In this document: one piece after another, positions 59,451-64,000 of the stretch
Numbering within the stretch: the first letter of the stretch is position 1
Layout: each line of letters starts with the position of its first letter
From: Torreya grandis
Taxonomy: Eukaryota > Streptophyta > Pinopsida > Cupressales > Taxaceae
Direction: 5' to 3'
Length of the DNA stretch: 64,000 nucleotides
NCBI GenBank assembly: GCA_037957365.1
Contig: JARHVA010000021.1
Span: forward strand, 3,216,001 to 3,280,000
The notes under the pieces: generated by a model
Database searches by the model: none
What the model was told of the DNA's origin: nothing
Seen by the model: the letters and a program-made list of their open reading frames with translations, nothing else
Made by a program: the position numbers and the translations under genes

Positions 59451-60790
59451 TATTCCTTCTTTCCAAATGTTGAATTTCTTCTCACTTTTGCATTGGCATA
59501 TATATCCCTCTATTATTCACGCGCCTATCATTTTATTCAATTTAACTTGAGAAAAAATCACACCGTTAGATTCGGTAAAAGGTACACATTGAATTTATAT
59601 AACTTAGCCATTTTAAGGATGTGAAATGCAAATATCGATAGCTGTAAGAAGTGTGTTCTTTATTGTTCAAAAGAGGATCGAAATGAGTATATGAACAGTA
59701 ATCTGTATACTTTTTTTTAAAATAGTAATATAATTATTAAACTATATATGACATATTCTTATAGTGTTCAAATATTATATATCAATGTTTCGTTTTTAAA
59801 TTACATGATGTTAATTATTCGTAAAATAAAAATAAAAATAAAATATAAAAATTAGTTTCTAAAAATTTAAATAATAACATTTTAATGATATTCAAATATT
59901 AATTGAATTTATATATTACATATAATGTTTAAATATTAAAAAAATGTTGGTGTACTAAATTACAAAATAATAATAAAAAGTTAAGAATATAAAATATTTT
60001 ATAATTCATACATTTTTTTCTATAAATAAAACCATGTTAAAAAAAAAATTAATATTAAATATTTTCATGGACTATAATAAATTTATAATTACACTACTTA
60101 CATAATAGATTTGTTAGTTATAACAAATTGGAAAGATTAGTTTCTTATAAAATATGATTTTTTTTTTTCCTCATGTTTAAAAAAAAAAATGATTTTAAAG
60201 AGAAAAATATTAACTATGAGCAAATAATAATTAAAAAAATATCTAATATTATAATCAGAATCTACAAAAAAAAATAATGAACAAATAACATCTCAAATAT
60301 ATTGATAATCATTAAATATTAAGAACTATTGTTGTGTTGTAAATATATATAAATATAAGGATATAATACTAAAGAAAACGTAAACTAAAATGAAATGTGA
60401 TCTTATGAGAATGTAGGACATTCTATAACTTATATATGTCTTTAAGAATAAGCACTTTTTATTCAACCCTGAAACAAAGAACAAAGATTTATAACATGTT
60501 GAAACATGATTTTATTCACGCTGTAACTTGAAACAAAAGTTATTGGTTAAAAGATCAATGGATTATAAAATAAATTAGAAACCTGCATGACAATTTGAAA
60601 ACCAACATTTCGGACTACATCAAAGTGAGTCCATCAATTGATTGTAATGTAGGAAAATTAATATCCATAGAACACATTTTTTACTATGACAAAAGTTATC
60701 AACATTATTTTTACAGTGTATATTGAAAAAATTTCTTCATAATACCCAAACTTATAAACCTCAAAATGATTTTTGGTTCTTTTTTTAATT
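59451..60790 (+). repeat. 3' flank of the intact TAXI gene, shared with other units
   Basis: 59451-59990 matches 42170-42790 and, inverted, 46690-47140. 59945-60790 matches 24005-24850 and, from about 60180, 38660-39290. Landmarks are GAATTTATATAACTTA, TTGTTCAAAAGAG, AAAAAATGTTGGTGTACTAA, TTTTAAAGAGAAAAATATT and GTGATCTTATGA. Similarity fades near 60790. Confidence 0.85.
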
Positions 60791-63170
60791 TTTTCTCCAT
60801 GGAGTGAAACATTCAGTTTGCTTATTCATTGGGATTGTGAAGGCATATTTCTTCTTATATATTTTTTTGATTATAAGATTAATGAAAATAAAGTAAATTA
60901 TTTAAATTCGATTAAAAAAGTATATTTAATGTCGATGATGGTAGAAATGTATTATCATCAAACTATTTACATAAATATAAATTATTAGGTAATATGAAAT
61001 AAAAATTATTGAAACAGAATCAAACTTAAAAAAAACATAACTAAATATTTGGGAAATTTAAAAATTTATAATTATAAAAAACATAAAGCAACTATATGAT
61101 TTGAAACACATCAAGTATTATGTTTTTCAATTTAATAGACTATACATATGTTTAATAAAATTAAAAAACTCAATAATTTACTAAAAGTTTATTATATGCT
61201 TGACATAAAAAATTATCTACACTTGATTACATTGTATATAACAAAGCTATTGCACATTATATTATATGTCTATACATTTAAGTGGCCATGATGATTAAAT
61301 TTTAATTTAAAAGATTAATGAAAATAAATATCCATTATCCTTTAAAAAATAATATAAAAATAAAAAATAACATAATAATAAAAAATAAAAAATAAAATAT
61401 TTAAAAAATAAACAAACTATTCAATTTAATTGATGTAAAATAATATTTAGTATGATATTAAATTTAAATTGGAATAATTTTATTCAAAAGTAGATATATA
61501 ATAGTGTTTAAAAATACATATGAGAAAAGGAAAATGTTGGTGTAGAATATTAGTTATTCCATTTACTTATTAAATGCATAATTCCTACACTTGTAGCTTT
61601 AGCTTATTTAGGTGTGATAAGAGGTTAAGTGAGTGAGAGGATGAGTTTCACTTAGAGTTTCATCTGGAGTTCTACTGAGTACTACTGTGAGTTATCTTAT
61701 GAGTTTTATAGTGAGTTACACTCAGTTCCACCATAAGTTCTTCAGTGAGTTAACTCCCTCTACTCCTTTATATTCCTCTTCACCATGCTATTGTAATTAA
61801 CTAGAGTTGAGTAGAGTAGTGTGTTTGGTGAATATTTTGTCAACCAGCTAATTGGTGAGCAAAATAGGTCCTATCACCACAGCAATAGGGAGATTGGTTG
61901 GCCAGATGTGCAGGTTTACTACATCAAAAGGGGACAAATCTCTCCTCTCATCAAGGGGAGGTTCCTAATTAAATATACGGAGCTATATATTATATATATA
62001 AGTAGAAAATAAGACACAGGGGTAGGACAAACCATCCATCTCTCTTTTTTCAGAGATGATGCTAATAAATAGAGGAGAAATCCTGGGAAACACTGAAGGC
62101 ACTTCTCTTCTTTTAAAAGTGTTCTTGCAAGAAATAGCAGGAGTTCTTTCAAGGAGCAAGTAACCGGTAACCAAGGTACAAAGTAACCAAAAATATAAGA
62201 TGTAGCACAAAGTCTCCACCTCAACTGCCAAAGAGAGAGATACGAAGAACAATGGGGGCACAAAGTCATCCCAAGGTCCTTTACATAGGAAAAGAAAATA
62301 AAAACACACTGAAGGTACTTGTGGGGGCACAAAGTCATCCCATAGTTGGTATTTAGGACACCACCCTAATCACTTCCACTAGTTCTACTTGTTAAATTAA
62401 ATAAACAAGAATGCTTCTAGGAAAAAGACATATGAACAATTCCCTAAATAACACAAGCTATTTACATTACAAAGTCTGAAAAGGTCACTTGCTTTCTCAT
62501 TCAAATGAAGAAATATGATTAACAATCTGAGCTCAAAGTCTCAGTAAATGCCTTTTAATTTGGGCATAGTTTTGCTTCTACAACCGGGAAGCTCCTTAAA
62601 ACAATCAAAGAGATTACAATATATAGAGGTCAAGAGAGGTTTGGCGCATTTGTCCCATGGAACAGCTCATGATGCACATTCAATGCCTTGAATGCACTTT
62701 CAGTTCTGTCAAGCGGGTGTGATGGAACGAGGTGACTGCCTTTACTATGGTGCGCCATTTTAACTCAACTATCCTCTCCTAAAATTGGATGATCTTGTTA
62801 GTTCCCTCTAATGTATGCATAGTTGTTCATTTTGCCTTTATTCCTGAGGAGACGAACATGTCATGTCTTTTAAGGGCTTGAGAAATCTGCCTCAACGTTT
62901 AAAGGCTCAAGAGATCGATTAGATCTAAACACTGTGTTGATACTCCAGATCTTTTGTGTTATTTTCTCCACCTTGTAGTAATTAGGGCTCTCAGGCCCCC
63001 TTTTTAGCTACTTTTTAGATTTTGTGCTATATTCAAATGTTAACAGGTATTCCATCATCTTCAATTTGACGTCTCCGAGGCTACCACTGGTTCACTAATT
63101 CAATGGTCCAAGTGGCCTTTGGGATTTAATTTCTCCAATGGGCTATGTTTATTTATTCCCTTCACTCTGT
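60791..63170. other. Intergenic, no gene recognised
   Basis: 60791-61540 is extremely AT-rich with poly-A-like runs. At 61544 a TGTTGGTGTAGA resembles an LTR start, but no second copy was found. 61620-61770 holds several GTGAGTT-containing short repeats. Around 62251-62345 a block with TGGGGGCACAAAGTCATCCC and CACTGAAGG occurs twice. From 62600 the base composition is less AT-biased, but I see no supported frame. Confidence 0.5.
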
Positions 63171-63885
63171 GTCTTTGGCACGTGGCACATTCTGCTTGTG
63201 AAATAGACAAGGACACATGGCAGCATCCACTGAGCTTTAGAGGTCTTTTTAAGAATCCTACAGAAAGTGACACATGGTGGCTTCTGCTACACTCTAGAAA
63301 TATTGTAGACTCTTTTGGGTCCACGTGGACAAAGATTCTTGTCGCACTCTGTTGATCTTAGAACGGGACACGTGGTAACATCCGCTCCATTTAAAAACTT
63401 TGGGAGCATTTTTGAGAGTCCTATGGAAGATGACATGTGGTAGTCTCCACAGAGCTTTGATGTAACACGTGGCACATTCTATAGCTTTGAAACTTGTTAG
63501 AAACTATGTCTCGACAGATGACACTTGGCAGCTTTCATGGCATTTTGAGGCTTGATCTTTCCCATGGGGAAACTAACCTTCAAGGTTTTGAAAGACAATT
63601 CATTTTTTGAGTGTCAAGTGTGTTCTGCAAGGGTACCTACCCTTTAGGATCTTTCGGGTGACCTTCAAGATTTAACTCCTTTGGAGGTCTATCATCTCTT
63701 TATTTCCTTCAGATAAAATGTTCGAAGGAATTCCATTAGATAATTTGTTCGAAGGAATTCTTTCCTTGGATCTACACCTTTGTATTGGGATCACTCCATC
63801 TTTGACATGTGGCACGTTCTGTTGAAGTTAACTAGTGACACGTGGTGACTTTCACTGCACTTTGAAAGGGACACGTGGCATATTT
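63171..63885. repeat. Degenerate array of G-box motifs (CACGTG)
   Basis: Exact CACGTG occurs at 63179, 63322, 63369, 63466, 63839 and 63872. One-base variants (CACATG, CATGTG, CACTTG) in the same context occur near 63214, 63271, 63434, 63521 and 63806. The wider unit is roughly GACACGTGGCA followed by TTCCAC and AGCTTTGA, with uneven spacing of about 30-100 bases. It looks like an old minisatellite rather than a compact promoter, but the motif equals the ABRE/G-box core bound by plant bZIP and bHLH factors. Confidence 0.7.
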
Positions 63886-64000
63886 CAGGCTTTTATTTCC
63901 TTGATGAATTTTTTGTCAGGGTTTCTTCCTGAGTGAATTCCTTTAGACAAAAAGTTTAAAGGATTCTTGCCTTAACCATTCTACCATGTTCTTTTCTTGA

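Noticed and set aside
61544..61900. Possible LTR start (TGTTGGTGTAGA)
   Set aside because: No second copy, primer site or target duplication was found within the window.
61919..62338. Overlapping minus-strand frames of 115 and 139 codons with hydrophobic stretches
   Set aside because: Two frames of the same DNA are both open, no start context or family motif is present, and a short direct repeat explains part of it. Left unannotated.

Overview
This window reads as nuclear DNA of a large-genome seed plant, most likely a gymnosperm such as a conifer. The base composition is strongly AT-rich and real genes are almost absent. Old, stop-ridden LTR retrotransposons and LINEs of both orientations are nested in each other. 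The one intact gene is an intronless apoplastic TAXI/basic-7S-globulin type aspartic-protease homologue, a family common in plants. The conifer assignment is inference; the seed-plant assignment is firm.

The only gene I would call functional lies at 57976-59250 (+), 424 codons, much richer in G, C and CpG than its surroundings. It has a TATA box and an AATAAA-type 3' end. The protein keeps the disulphide pattern of TAXI proteins but has lost a catalytic aspartate, so it is probably a protease-fold inhibitor or receptor-like protein.

The main organising feature is an eroded family of segmental copies of this locus. The unit is: promoter, TAXI gene, 3' flank, then a spacer of about 5 kb that leads into the next promoter. 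Copies or parts occur at 1-1400 (-), 24005-28968 (+, ending in the 5' end of a TAXI pseudogene), 38660-42800 (+, containing the 3' end of another), 46480-47545 (-, both flanks but no coding region), 53030-55535 (+), 56215-57200 (+) and 57765-60790 (the intact gene).

Retroelements fill the rest: a copia-like LTR with a primer-binding site (4982-5406, -) that abuts a decayed full-length Ty3/gypsy element (5407-13480, -); a LINE ORF1-like remnant (13490-14135, +); a LINE 3' part with an RNase H domain (15760-20400, -) split by a small non-coding LTR element with a perfect 5-bp target duplication (16704-19440); a 9.7-kb LTR element with codon-length minisatellites (28969-38659, -) that sits where one TAXI copy is truncated; a LINE ORF2 remnant (44200-46450, +); a Ty3/gypsy RT remnant (48390-48876, +) cut by a gag-protease-only gypsy element (48876-51777, -); and a second LINE RT remnant (51780-52640, -). 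Microsatellites cluster at 20.7-23.8 kb. The right end (63.17-63.88 kb) carries a degenerate array of CACGTG G-box motifs.

No prokaryotic features, CRISPR arrays, rRNA or tRNA genes were seen. I found no clearly new biochemical system. The least ordinary content is the decay history of the TAXI array and the repeat-coded frame of the 28.97-38.66 kb element. All repeat boundaries were found by eye and are good to roughly 10-50 bases, except where terminal motifs fix them.
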